A stretch of 64,000 nucleotides of DNA. Origin: Pedobacter sp. AJM (GTDB lineage Bacteria > Bacteroidota > Bacteroidia > Sphingobacteriales > Sphingobacteriaceae). A model generated the notes under the pieces. It was not told the origin of the DNA, made no database searches, and was given only the letters and a program-made list of their open reading frames with translations. Shown here piece by piece: positions 1-8,830 of the stretch (positions within the stretch are counted from its first letter, which is position 1; every line of letters begins with the position of its first letter). Position numbers and translations under genes: made by a program. Location: the NCBI RefSeq assembly GCF_002197755.1, contig NZ_NHOT01000006.1, forward strand, positions 1-64,000, written 5' to 3'.

Positions 1-123
1 AAATCTGATGCTGCTAAAAGAGAAAAACAAATCAAAAGCTGGAAGAGTAGAAGGATGATCATAAATTTAATTAACACAACTGTATTGTCAAATCCTGATA
101 TTATTGGTGATAAGATAGGATAA
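1..123 (+). CDS. GIY-YIG nuclease, 3' partial copy
   Basis: This open frame of 40 codons plus a TAA stop enters from outside the window. It matches the last 40 residues of the complete gene at 278-562 except for one residue (Ile for Thr in the segment NPDxIGDKIG). Only the C-terminal part of the GIY-YIG fold is visible, including the [14 protein letters not shown] segment typical of the small UvrC-N-like family. Whether the upstream part is intact cannot be seen here. Confidence 0.8.
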   Translation, partial: KSDAAKREKQIKSWKSRRMIINLINTTVLSNPDIIGDKIG

Positions 124-140
124 CTTTCAAAATAATCAAA

Positions 141-219
141 GGGAAATTAGCTCAGCTGGTTCAGCGCATCCCGACTTTATCAGTCGGGAGGGTCGGGGGT
201 TCGAACCCCTCATTTCCCA
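141..219 (+). tRNA. tRNA-like gene, copy 1, anticodon uncertain
   Basis: A 7-bp acceptor stem (GGGAAAT with ATTTCCC, discriminator A), a T arm with TTCGAAC loop and a D arm with TGGTT are all clear. The anticodon arm is not canonical: TCCCGAC pairs with GTCGGGA over 7 bp and closes the loop TTTATCA, so the arm is 4 nt longer than usual and residue 37 would be C. Read literally the anticodon would be TAT, but this is unsafe. The D stem carries a T/C mismatch. It could be a pseudo-tRNA, a tRNA mimic or a processing signal. No CCA is encoded. Confidence 0.6.
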
Positions 220-223
220 CACT

Positions 224-254
224 AAGCCTTTCAGGAAACTGAGCGGCTTTTTTT
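224..254 (+). terminator. Rho-independent terminator after tRNA-like copy 1
   Basis: An 11-bp stem (AAGCCTTTCAG with CTGAGCGGCTT) closes a GAAA tetraloop and is followed by a T run. One T/C mismatch interrupts the stem. Confidence 0.85.
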
Positions 255-259
255 ATTAA

Positions 260-562
<303 letters not shown>

Positions 563-579
563 CTTTCAAAATAATCAAA

Positions 580-658
580 GGGAAATTAGTTCAGTTGGTT
601 CAGTGCATCCCGACTTTATCAGTCGGGAGGGTCGGGGGTTCGAACCCCTCATTTCCCA
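580..658 (+). tRNA. tRNA-like gene, copy 2, anticodon uncertain
   Basis: This is the second copy, 79 nt. It differs from copy 1 by three C-to-T changes, all in the D arm (GCTCAGCT..CAGCGC becomes GTTCAGTT..CAGTGC). The first and third retain or exchange weak D-stem pairs (a C-G pair becomes T-G, and a T/C mismatch becomes T/T). The acceptor, T arm and long 7-bp anticodon stem are identical to copy 1. Confidence 0.6.
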
Positions 659-662
659 CACT

Positions 663-692
663 AAGCCTTTCAGGAAACTGAGGGGCTTTTTT
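663..692 (+). terminator. Rho-independent terminator after tRNA-like copy 2
   Basis: Same hairpin as at 224, but a C-to-G change turns the mismatch into a T-G wobble, giving an uninterrupted 11-bp stem with GAAA loop and T run. Confidence 0.88.
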
Positions 693-827
693 GTTTTTTA
701 GGTTTGCATTCCATCCGGGCTTGATTTTACTTTTTAGACCAAAATATTTTATTTTCTGAATCTTCCACTTTCCAGTTATATATTCAGTTTTATATCCGAA
801 ATTGGCCTCTGAAAATGATGCAATTTC

Positions 828-1739
828 ATGTTAAATAAAATAGTCCGGTTTATTTTTTTTGGTAATTACTTTGTCGGCATTTTAGCTGTGGCCTTAACTC
901 TTGAGGCTACCTATCAGTTGCGGCTTCCCTTTAATTCTTTAAATTATTATTTATTGCTTTTTTTAGCACCGACAATTTATTATACCTACGCATACAATAA
1001 AGTGTCCAATCAGCCCTCTGCAACGAATCCCAGAACGCAGTGGTATTTCGAGCATAAAAAGATTATCGGATGGAGCCAGATGTTACTTTTCATGCTTTGT
1101 ATATTTCTTGCACTAAAGCTGCTTAATCAAAATTATCAGCATATTTTAAATCTTCCGGCCATTTATTGGCTCGCCATTATCATTATCATTATTGCCGGAG
1201 TTTTGTATTATGGATTACTACCCCGGTCATTCCTGAAATTTAACCTTAGAAATACAGGTTGGTTAAAAGCATTCGTGATTGGTTTCGTTTGGGCATGTTG
1301 TGCCAATGTGTTGCCGCTGATTATGCTTAAAATTGAAACGGGAGTTGGTTATCATGATTCTGTTTTATGGACATGGCTTTTTATCAAAAACTGGATGTTT
1401 TGTACCGTAAATGCCATCATATTTGATATTAAAGATTATCCTACAGATGCCAACAGGCACCTGCGTACCTTCGTGGTACGTTATGGCCTGCGCAAAACGA
1501 TCTTTAGTATTTTAATTCCCCTGCTCATTATCGGACTCATTTCTCTTAGTATTTTTGCCAGCTATAAAGGATTTGGTCTGCCACAGGTATTGTGTAATAT
1601 ATTGCCTTTTGTGCTGACCATTTATATTGCCTATTCTATGCACAGGAGGAAAAATATCCTGTATTACCTGATGGTCATTGATGGATTAATCCTGTTCAAA
1701 GCCCTGTGTGGTATGATGGGAATGCAGTTTGTTCAATAG
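828..1739 (+). CDS. UbiA-like membrane prenyltransferase family protein
   Basis: The 303-residue protein has about eight hydrophobic segments and the second Asp-rich signature of the UbiA superfamily (NAIIFDIKDYPTDANRHLRT, about residues 196-215). The first Asp-rich motif (NDxxDxxxD) is not evident; an NKVSNQ segment occupies the expected N-terminal position. UbiA enzymes move isoprenoid chains onto aromatic acceptors for quinone, haem or lipid synthesis in the inner membrane. With one of two metal-binding motifs degraded, the substrate and even the activity are uncertain. The neighbouring methyltransferase and flavoprotein on the same strand are compatible with a small quinone or lipid-modifying cluster, but this is inference. 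Confidence 0.65.
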   Translation: MLNKIVRFIFFGNYFVGILAVALTLEATYQLRLPFNSLNYYLLLFLAPTIYYTYAYNKVSNQPSATNPRTQWYFEHKKIIGWSQMLLFMLCIFLALKLLNQNYQHILNLPAIYWLAIIIIIIAGVLYYGLLPRSFLKFNLRNTGWLKAFVIGFVWACCANVLPLIMLKIETGVGYHDSVLWTWLFIKNWMFCTVNAIIFDIKDYPTDANRHLRTFVVRYGLRKTIFSILIPLLIIGLISLSIFASYKGFGLPQVLCNILPFVLTIYIAYSMHRRKNILYYLMVIDGLILFKALCGMMGMQFVQ

Positions 1740-1805
1740 CGAATGAGGAAAGCTAAGAAAGGCTTCTCGATCAGGAAAATATAAATTTTTTAATTCAGAT
1801 CTCAA

Positions 1806-2435
1806 TTGACAAATAATTACGATAAAATAGCCAGTCAATACGATGTTTTAAGTCGCCTGGTTTTTTGGAAATCGCAGGTGAAGGCACAGGTTAATCAACT
1901 GTCTTATATCCCGGCAAATGCTTCCCTGCTGATTGTGGGTGGTGGTACCGGGTGGATTTTAGAGGAAATTGCCAAGGTTCATCCATCCGGTTTAAGCATC
2001 ACTTATGTAGAGATATCGGAACAAATGATTAAGCTTTCAGAAACGCGGGATATTAAAAACAACCAGGTAAAATTTATTCATTCCGGCATTGAGGATTTCA
2101 AAACCAATGTGCAATTTGATCTCGTGCTAACCCCATTTTTGTTTGATAACTTTCCTGTGGAAAAGGCATCTGCTATTTTTAAAGACCTGCATCATCACCT
2201 GAAGATCAATGGACTGTGGCTTTTTGTAGATTTTTCAGTAAACAATCAAAACGGCAAATGGTGGAAATTCATCTTGCTGAAAGCGATGTATTCATTTTTT
2301 AAACTGATCCGTATCGTAGAGGCCAGTCATTTAATAGAGATGCATCCATACTTCATCAAGGAAAAGTATAAGATCAGGGAGCGGCGATTTTATTATGGCA
2401 GCTTCATTATGGCAACTGTATATCAGAAATCATGA
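1806..2435 (+). CDS. Class I SAM-dependent methyltransferase
   Basis: The 209-residue protein begins NYDKIASQYD, a common entry to UbiE-like methyltransferases. It has the glycine-rich SAM-binding motif LLIVGGGTGWILEEIA near residues 41-56, an acidic residue at the end of strand 2 (TYVEIS) and a motif-II-like segment (FDLVLTPFLFDNF). The substrate is not identifiable. The best start is TTG at 1806 because no ATG lies upstream of the conserved NYDKIA segment. It follows the UbiA-like gene after 66 nt on the same strand, so the two may act on the same small molecule. Confidence 0.8.
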   Translation: MTNNYDKIASQYDVLSRLVFWKSQVKAQVNQLSYIPANASLLIVGGGTGWILEEIAKVHPSGLSITYVEISEQMIKLSETRDIKNNQVKFIHSGIEDFKTNVQFDLVLTPFLFDNFPVEKASAIFKDLHHHLKINGLWLFVDFSVNNQNGKWWKFILLKAMYSFFKLIRIVEASHLIEMHPYFIKEKYKIRERRFYYGSFIMATVYQKS

Positions 2436-2501
2436 CATTTATTTAATGCAATAAAGTTGCTTTTGATGATGGGTATCTCGATTTTTGTAAAAAAATTAGA
2501 T

Positions 2502-3398
2502 ATGGATTTTGATGTAATCATTATTGGCGGAAGTTATGCCGGCCTGTCAGCGGCCCTGGCTTTAGGAAGGGCAACCCGAAAAGTGCTTATTGTTGATGCA
2601 GGTAAGCCCTGCAACAGGCAAACGCCGCATTCACATAATTTTCTCACTCACGATGGCGATCGACCGGCTGATATTGCTGCCCAGGCAAAGGCTGAGGTGT
2701 TAAAATACCCTACAGTTCAGTTTAAGAATGGAGAAGTCTTTTCGGCTCGGAAATCATGCGGTGAATTCAGGATCTCGCTTCAAAATGGAGAAGAATTCTC
2801 GGCCAGGAAATTACTGATTGCAACAGGATTGAAAGATTCTTTTCCTAATATCAGCGGATTTGCAGAATGCTGGGGAATTACGGTGATTCATTGCCCTTAT
2901 TGCCATGGGTATGAAGTGAAAAATGAAAAGGTTGGCTTAATGATGAATGGTGATCATGCTTTCGAGATGGCCAAAAACATTAATTTGTGGAATAAGGATT
3001 TAACTATTTTAACCAACGGTAAATCTCAGCTTACAGCAGCACAAACTGAAAAATTCCGGTCTAAATCAATTGCAGTTATTGAAGATGAAATTATAGCCCT
3101 TGAACATGAAAATGGTGTTTTAAAAAATGTTGTATTTTCCGAAGGAAATAAACTGAGCTTTAATGCGCTCTATGCAAGGGCAGAAGTTTCGCAGCATACG
3201 GATTTGGATCTCCAGCTGGGCTTTGAGCTTACGGAATTCAATACCATAAAAGTGAATGAGCAGCAGCAGACTACCGCAAATGGAATTTATGCAGCAGGAG
3301 ATTGTACCACATTGATGCGGTCGCTATCCATAATTACTGCCGCCGGAACATCAGCAGGAATCATGATCAATAAAGAAATGATTTCGGAAGATTTTTGA
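2502..3398 (+). CDS. NAD(P)/FAD-dependent oxidoreductase, thioredoxin-reductase-like
   Basis: The start is set at the ATG giving MDFDVIIIGGSYAGLSAA, a canonical FAD-binding GxGxxG-type fold at the very N-terminus; upstream starts would add an unlikely leader. The redox-active CxxC (HCPYCHGYEV, about residues 133-142) is the signature of the thioredoxin reductase-like branch. The C-terminal AAGDCTT segment (about residue 265) is the second FAD motif. At about 298 residues it is slightly shorter than TrxB. The central NAD(P) motif is degenerate (GLMMNGDHAFE), so pyridine nucleotide use is unsure. It could reduce a thiol carrier or act as a small-molecule oxidoreductase with the two genes upstream. 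Confidence 0.82.
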   Translation: MDFDVIIIGGSYAGLSAALALGRATRKVLIVDAGKPCNRQTPHSHNFLTHDGDRPADIAAQAKAEVLKYPTVQFKNGEVFSARKSCGEFRISLQNGEEFSARKLLIATGLKDSFPNISGFAECWGITVIHCPYCHGYEVKNEKVGLMMNGDHAFEMAKNINLWNKDLTILTNGKSQLTAAQTEKFRSKSIAVIEDEIIALEHENGVLKNVVFSEGNKLSFNALYARAEVSQHTDLDLQLGFELTEFNTIKVNEQQQTTANGIYAAGDCTTLMRSLSIITAAGTSAGIMINKEMISEDF

Positions 3399-3412
3399 GA
3401 TGCCATCGGTAA

Positions 3413-3577
3413 CTAGAATAAAATGGCACCGATAATTACTACTGCTAACATAGCGGCCATAACAATTCGATCGGCTGTTATCCATTGTGCTCTGGTTATA
3501 GGATTTGCTACTTTTCTAACTGTTTCTGCTTTTGGCCTGGCTATCCTGAAAAGGGAAGTGTCTAATTTAATAATCAT
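3413..3577 (-). CDS. 54-residue tail-anchored small membrane protein
   Basis: Reading the minus strand from ATG at 3577 to TAG at 3413 gives a 54-residue protein. The N-terminal two thirds are charged and begin MIIKLDTSLF; there is a NPITRAQW segment near residues 26-33, and a single C-terminal hydrophobic helix (about residues 37-54, ending VVIIGAILF). This composition is far more protein-like than the overlapping plus-strand frame. It converges on the flavoprotein gene with a 14-nt gap. I know of no function. The architecture resembles short conserved inner-membrane proteins of Bacteroidota with a basic cytosolic head. Confidence 0.55.
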   Translation of the reverse strand: MIIKLDTSLFRIARPKAETVRKVANPITRAQWITADRIVMAAMLAVVIIGAILF

Positions 3578-3803
3578 GGGAAATGTTTTTAATAGGTATA
3601 TCTTTTAAGACAAACCCTAAGCCAAAAACCGCCGAATATGTGTAAATGTGGATAACTTCAATTTTTTGTTAACTAACTTGCTTGTTTAAAGGTTATTGTA
3701 TCATTTTTGTGATTTTCTGGTTTATTGTAGTGTATAGCATAAGATGCACATCTGTTTTTGTATCAGGTTGTAGGATAATTAGTTGCGCCTGCTTTTTTTA
3801 TAA

Positions 3804-3840
3804 TTAACAATAACCTGCTTTTATTTCAGGTTATTGTTAA
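3804..3840 (-). terminator. Perfect 14-bp inverted repeat downstream of susD-like gene
   Basis: TTAACAATAACCTG pairs with CAGGTTATTGTTAA around a 9-nt loop, 10 nt past the end of the minus-strand SusD gene. No strong T run follows on the minus strand, so termination is likely but not certain. The rest of 3578-3849 shows nothing recognisable. Confidence 0.6.
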
Positions 3841-3849
3841 TTTGTAGGA

Positions 3850-5508
3850 TTAATAGCCTGGATTTTGCGCAAAAGGTCCGCCATTGAGATCAATAGCCCT
3901 GCTCGGAATTGGTCGTAATAATTTCAACTGACCACCAGCACCGGCAAATGGATTAATGCCTTTATCAAACCAGTTGGTTTTGATATCCCGGTTGTATAGT
4001 CTGGTCCTTTCTACCAGTGTTCCTGTTCTTTTTAAATCGAACCACCTTTCATATTCTCCCACCATTTCTCTGGCGCGTTCATCCAAAATGAAATCTATAT
4101 TCACACTTGCTGGGGTGATGGCCATTTCAGCGGTTTTCCCTGTTTTAGCAGCTCTTCTTCTTACCTCATTTATCCGGTCAGTGGCCAATGCCAGATTTCC
4201 AGCTTTAAAATAAGCTTCGGCAGCAACAAGATAAGTTTCGCCTAACCTGGCTAAAAACAGATCACGTGTACTGGTGGCCGCTCCAAACTGTGATTTTGGA
4301 TCATCAAATTTCTTAACCGATGGTGTGGCATTATCCAGTACGGTGCTCCTGCCGGCCTGCCAGGCATTTGAATAAGGGATGATGGTGGTGGTTGCCCGGC
4401 GTGTAGGATCTGCAGCACGCCAATCTGCATCTGTTGTCGTGTCCCATTTTGGTTTATAATAGAACCGGATATTCAGGTTGGCTCTTTCGGTGCTTTTATC
4501 ATAATAATCATAATAACGCTGATAGAGTTTAATCATAAATGTGGCATCGAAACGTGCATCATTTTCGGTGAAAGTATTAAAAGTGTATAACGTAGGTACC
4601 AGTACAAATGCCCGGTAAGGGTAGCCTTGTGCGCCTCCTGAGCCTCCCTGATAGGGCCCGAAAAATGCCGCCTGTGTATTTCCCCCGGTGGTAGCAGTGG
4701 GCAAGGAAGCCGCATCAAATTGGATCGAAAACAATACTTCCGGATCTTTTTCATTACCTGGGAAAAATAAATTTTCAAAGGAAGTGGTTAAGGTTTTTCC
4801 AGCTATGGCAGCATCAGCGAAAGTAGCTGCTGTACTAAAATCCTGCGCAGATCCAAATGCTTCATAGCCCCGGGTTAAATATACTTTTGCCAGGTAATGG
4901 CGAACAGCTTTTTTAGTCACACGACCAAAATCCGAAGTTGTTTCCGGTACCAAAGAAAGTGCTTCATTCATTTCCCTGATAATAAAATCATATGTCTCTT
5001 GTGCAGTGTTTCTTTTAAACTGCTCAATGGGTGTATCAAAGCGATCTGTTACCAAACTCACTCCGCCAAAAGATTGTACCAGCAGGAAATAATAGTATGC
5101 CCGTATAAATTTTACTTCTCCTTTTCTAATGGACAAATTTGCACTGGATGCGGTATTGCTATTGAAATAAAGTGCAGTATTACACAGCTGAATGGAAGAA
5201 TAGGTGTTGGTATAAAATGCCGTTACCTCCGCATTATCGGGATTCAGGTTTTGATATTCACTAATGCCCACGGGTTGTGCATCTCTGCCTTCCACATACA
5301 TGTCAGTTCCGGCACAAAATACATATGGCGAACTGTATACTTTGCGAAGTGTAGCATAGGTAGCGTTAATTAATTTTTCATATCCTTCTGCAGTGGCATA
5401 GTATTCATTGGATGTGATATTCGATTTGTTTTCTTCTTCTAAAAATTTTTTACAACCCGTAAATGAGCTGGCAAGAATTAAAAGGGATAGTATGATCTGT
5501 TTTTTCAT
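3850..5508 (-). CDS. RagB/SusD family outer-membrane lipoprotein
   Basis: The 552-residue protein has a lipoprotein signal peptide (hydrophobic segment then SSFTGCKKF, lipidated Cys near residue 19) and the typical SusD opening (FLEEENKSNITSNEYYAT). The C-terminal part contains INEVRRRAAK and FILDERAREMVGEYERWFDLKRTG, a highly conserved SusD segment. SusD proteins sit on the outside of the outer membrane as the lid and substrate-binding partner of the SusC porin. The gene starts 11 nt after the SusC gene, so they are one operon. No glycosidase, sensor or sigma/anti-sigma gene lies beside it, so the substrate cannot be named. Confidence 0.95.
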   Translation of the reverse strand: MKKQIILSLLILASSFTGCKKFLEEENKSNITSNEYYATAEGYEKLINATYATLRKVYSSPYVFCAGTDMYVEGRDAQPVGISEYQNLNPDNAEVTAFYTNTYSSIQLCNTALYFNSNTASSANLSIRKGEVKFIRAYYYFLLVQSFGGVSLVTDRFDTPIEQFKRNTAQETYDFIIREMNEALSLVPETTSDFGRVTKKAVRHYLAKVYLTRGYEAFGSAQDFSTAATFADAAIAGKTLTTSFENLFFPGNEKDPEVLFSIQFDAASLPTATTGGNTQAAFFGPYQGGSGGAQGYPYRAFVLVPTLYTFNTFTENDARFDATFMIKLYQRYYDYYDKSTERANLNIRFYYKPKWDTTTDADWRAADPTRRATTTIIPYSNAWQAGRSTVLDNATPSVKKFDDPKSQFGAATSTRDLFLARLGETYLVAAEAYFKAGNLALATDRINEVRRRAAKTGKTAEMAITPASVNIDFILDERAREMVGEYERWFDLKRTGTLVERTRLYNRDIKTNWFDKGINPFAGAGGQLKLLRPIPSRAIDLNGGPFAQNPGY

Positions 5509-5519
5509 GATACCTCGGT

Positions 5520-8500
5520 TTAAAATTTCAGGTTAACACCAAATTGATAGGTGATTGTGCTTGGGCCGGTATTGTTAATGTTTCCTACGGTTGTGTTGGT
5601 TTGTTCAGTGGTGATGGAAGGGTCAATTCCACTTGCACTTTCCGGATCAAATCCATCGTAATTGGTCCACACAAATGGATTTAATACATTGGCATATACA
5701 CGTAAACTCTTGATTTTTAATTTTTCAATTATTTTGGCCGGAAGGGTATACCCTAGAGAGATGTTCTGTATTTTAACAAATGAAATATCTTTATAATAGC
5801 CTACACCGGTAATGCCATCCCAATAAGGACCAATGTTGTTTGGCTGAGGGTAAGTATTGGAACTTCTTCCCTGCGTGACAGCGTTGGCAGGCATGTAATA
5901 ATCGTTGTAAATTTTATTGGTTCCACGGTCGTTGTAGCGGGTAAAAACACTGTGGAAAGCACTGTAAACCTGCATGCCTTGCCTGGCGAAAAGTGAAGCA
6001 GATAAATCAAAAGCTTTATAGGTGAACTGTGTAGAAAAGCCGCCCGTCCATTTTGGATCTTTCTGGCCAATAATCTGCCTGTCGTTTGTGCTGCTGATTT
6101 TACCGTCGTTATTTAAATCCTTTACCCGGGCCTGGCCAGGCAGCTGGCCATAAGTCAGGGCCAGTGCACGTTCGCTTTCCTGCCAGATCCCGTCAAAAAC
6201 ATAGAGGTAATTAACATTGATCGGCTGTCCGATAAACCAGGAATTACCGACTAAATCCTGCTTTTTATTCAAGAGGTCAATAATGGCATTTTTGTTTCTG
6301 GCAAAGGTGAATGAGGTTGACCAGGTAAAATCCTTTGCAGAAATATTGATGGTTCTTAAAGATACCTCAATTCCTTTATTACTTACAGAACCCACATTGT
6401 CTTTAATGGATGAATAGCCGGTTTCGAGTGGTAAATCCCGGTTAAGCAATAAACCTTCCGATAATTTATCATAGAGATCAATGGAGCCGGAAATTCTATT
6501 TTTCAGGAAGCCAAAATCAATACCTAAATCAAATTCACGTGTTCTTTCCCAGGTTAATGATGAATTGGGCAGTCTGCTTGGTGAATAACCGAGGGCAGGT
6601 GTTCCGCCGAAATCGTAATAGGTGGGTGCACTCAGGTTCATCTGTGTTTCGTACGGCCTGATGTTATTGTTGTTGCCAGCCACCCCGGCACTAAAACGCA
6701 GTTTTAAATCAGATACAAACGAGGCGTTTTGCATGAAAGATTCCCTTGAAATTTGCCAGGCAATGGCTGCTGATGGAAATGACGACCATTTATTGCCTTC
6801 AGCCAGTTTGGATGAGCCATCCCATCGGTTGGCGAGGGTTACAAAATATTTGTCTCTAAAGGAATAGTTTATTCTTGCTAAAAAGGAAAGAATGGAGAAC
6901 TGGTTAAAATTACTGGAAGATAACTGTCTGTTGTTAGACGCGCCCAAGTTGTAAAAAGAAGAATTGTAAGGCAGATCGTTAACCTTCGTGGTATCACTTT
7001 CAAATCTGTCTTTTTGCATGCTGTACAAACCGGTAAAAGCAAAATTGTGCTCTTTGATTTTTTTACGGATGTTTACCACGTTATCAAAAATATAAGATTG
7101 AGTTTGCTGGTTTACCCTTTGTGCATCCGGTAGTAATCCATCGCCAACCCCCGTTAAAGAACCCCAATATCTGCCATTTCTGACAAAGTTTACACTCGGA
7201 GAAAAGGTTGACCGGACATCAATCCAGCTTGCAGGGGCATACTGAAGGTAAACATTACCTACTCCAAAATGTCTTCTGGTATTATTTTGTGAATTGGTAA
7301 TTTCGAGAAGTGGATTCACCACGCTGGTAAAACTGGAAACAACTGACGATCCCGGAACCGGAATTTGACCTGGTCTGAATACCAGGTTTCCATTGGCATC
7401 ATAAGGTTTGAAAATTGGAGCCATATTGAAGCCATTTCTTACCGCATCATCACTTCCACGTTCGGTTTCGGTAAATGAAAAGTTAATGCTCATTCCGGCA
7501 GAAAAACTTTTATTGATCTTTCCGTCTACATTTACTTTAAAATTATAGCGACTTAAATTGTCCTGTAAAAAATTCCCTTTTTCATTCTGATAGCCTGCAC
7601 CAATTAAATATTGAATATCACTGTTACTGCTCCGGCCTGAAGCGGTTATCCAGTGGTTAGCCTGAATACCATCCTGTAATACCAAACTTTTCCAGTCGGT
7701 ATAATCATGATTGGCTACCGTTTGCAATACCGTTGGATTATCTAAACTTCCAATGGTATTGGTAAAAGTTCTGCCGGCGATGAGTTCTGGTGAGATGAAA
7801 GTATTTTGGCGGTATTCCCACCATTCTTCTCCGGACATAAAATCAGGCATTCGGGCAACTTTTCTGATGCCTACGTAACCATCATAAGAAATGGTTGCTC
7901 CGCTGCTTTTATTGGTTGCACCATTTTTTGTGGTTACCAGTACAACACCATTTGATCCTCTTGATCCGTAAATGGCTGTTGAGGCCGCATCTTTCAATAC
8001 GTCCATTTTGGCAATATCTTGTGGATTAAGGAAATTGATGTCTGAAACAATTACACCATCCACAACAAAAAGGGGCTGTCCGCCCGCCAGTGAGTTCTGC
8101 CCCCTGATCTGAACATTGAAATTTGCGCCTGCACGGCCTGAACCCGCAGAAATATCTACTCCGGCAACCTGACCTTGAACAGCCTGTAAGGCACTAACTG
8201 TTCCTCTTTCGGCAATCGCATCGCCCTGAACGCTACCCACTGCAGTGGCTACCTGCGATTTCTTTTGTGTGCCATAACCCACCACTACCAATTCATTTAA
8301 CTGACCAGCTGCTTCAGTTAAAGTAACGGATATTGTTTTCTGCCCCGCAAGAACAACTTCTTTATTGTTATAACCTACAAAGGAGAACACCAATGTAGCA
8401 TTAGGTGGTGCATCAAATGAAAAGTTCCCGTTCACATCTGTTGAACTGCCAATAGCAGCACCTTTGACTTTGACGGATACACCGATTAATGTTTCGCCCT

Positions 8501-8597
8501 TTTCATCTACTACCTTACCAGAAATTTTTTGACTTTGTGCCATCAAAACGGTACTGAACAAGAAAGAAATGACGAAAAAAAGTAATTTTTTTTTCAT
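5520..8597 (-). CDS. SusC/RagA family TonB-linked outer-membrane protein
   Basis: The start is placed at the ATG giving MKKKLLFFVISFLF, a good signal peptide ending near LMAQ; a longer TTG-initiated frame would bury it. After the signal come a carboxypeptidase-regulatory-like domain (KISGKVVDEKGETLIGVSV), a TonB plug with GYGTQKKSQVATAVGSV and LKDAASTAIYGSRGSNGVV, then a long beta-barrel ending in an aromatic residue (FGVNLKF). At about 1025 residues it has normal SusC length. It imports an oligomer or peptide with SusD downstream, energised by TonB. No FecR-type anti-sigma partner is adjacent. Confidence 0.95.
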   Translation of the reverse strand: MKKKLLFFVISFLFSTVLMAQSQKISGKVVDEKGETLIGVSVKVKGAAIGSSTDVNGNFSFDAPPNATLVFSFVGYNNKEVVLAGQKTISVTLTEAAGQLNELVVVGYGTQKKSQVATAVGSVQGDAIAERGTVSALQAVQGQVAGVDISAGSGRAGANFNVQIRGQNSLAGGQPLFVVDGVIVSDINFLNPQDIAKMDVLKDAASTAIYGSRGSNGVVLVTTKNGATNKSSGATISYDGYVGIRKVARMPDFMSGEEWWEYRQNTFISPELIAGRTFTNTIGSLDNPTVLQTVANHDYTDWKSLVLQDGIQANHWITASGRSSNSDIQYLIGAGYQNEKGNFLQDNLSRYNFKVNVDGKINKSFSAGMSINFSFTETERGSDDAVRNGFNMAPIFKPYDANGNLVFRPGQIPVPGSSVVSSFTSVVNPLLEITNSQNNTRRHFGVGNVYLQYAPASWIDVRSTFSPSVNFVRNGRYWGSLTGVGDGLLPDAQRVNQQTQSYIFDNVVNIRKKIKEHNFAFTGLYSMQKDRFESDTTKVNDLPYNSSFYNLGASNNRQLSSSNFNQFSILSFLARINYSFRDKYFVTLANRWDGSSKLAEGNKWSSFPSAAIAWQISRESFMQNASFVSDLKLRFSAGVAGNNNNIRPYETQMNLSAPTYYDFGGTPALGYSPSRLPNSSLTWERTREFDLGIDFGFLKNRISGSIDLYDKLSEGLLLNRDLPLETGYSSIKDNVGSVSNKGIEVSLRTINISAKDFTWSTSFTFARNKNAIIDLLNKKQDLVGNSWFIGQPINVNYLYVFDGIWQESERALALTYGQLPGQARVKDLNNDGKISSTNDRQIIGQKDPKWTGGFSTQFTYKAFDLSASLFARQGMQVYSAFHSVFTRYNDRGTNKIYNDYYMPANAVTQGRSSNTYPQPNNIGPYWDGITGVGYYKDISFVKIQNISLGYTLPAKIIEKLKIKSLRVYANVLNPFVWTNYDGFDPESASGIDPSITTEQTNTTVGNINNTGPSTITYQFGVNLKF

Positions 8598-8644
8598 GAT
8601 TATTTGGTTAAGAATTGAAATAGCCATTTTGGTATGACTATTAT

Positions 8645-8680
8645 ATTTGGTTATATGGCTTACAATTTAGCCAACCAAAT
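8645..8680 (-). promoter_or_regulatory. Inverted repeat in the susC-like leader region
   Basis: ATTTGGTT (8645-8652) and GGCT (8657-8660) are mirrored by AGCC (8669-8672) and AACCAAAT (8673-8680). The element lies 48-83 nt upstream of the SusC start and could be an operator or a leader hairpin. No TAnnTTTG promoter is clear nearby. Confidence 0.4.
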
Positions 8681-8830
8681 TCAATTCGTAACTATAATAC
8701 GACTCAAAACTGTGCAATCGTTCCCGTAAATGATGTCTAATAAGTGTTATTCTGTTGTGTTAATATCAGAGGTATAATTGTATTTTAATGAATTGTAAAT
8801 CTGTATTTATTGTTGATGTATTTCGTCGTT

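Noticed and set aside
3423..3608. A plus-strand frame of 61 codons rich in Ala, Ile and Thr
   Set aside because: Its composition is the mirror of the minus-strand gene at 3413-3577, which is the better protein; no start signal or homology suggests a gene.
4897..5373. A 158-codon plus-strand frame within the SusD gene
   Set aside because: It lies antisense to a strongly conserved SusD gene and shows Cys-rich, domain-free sequence.
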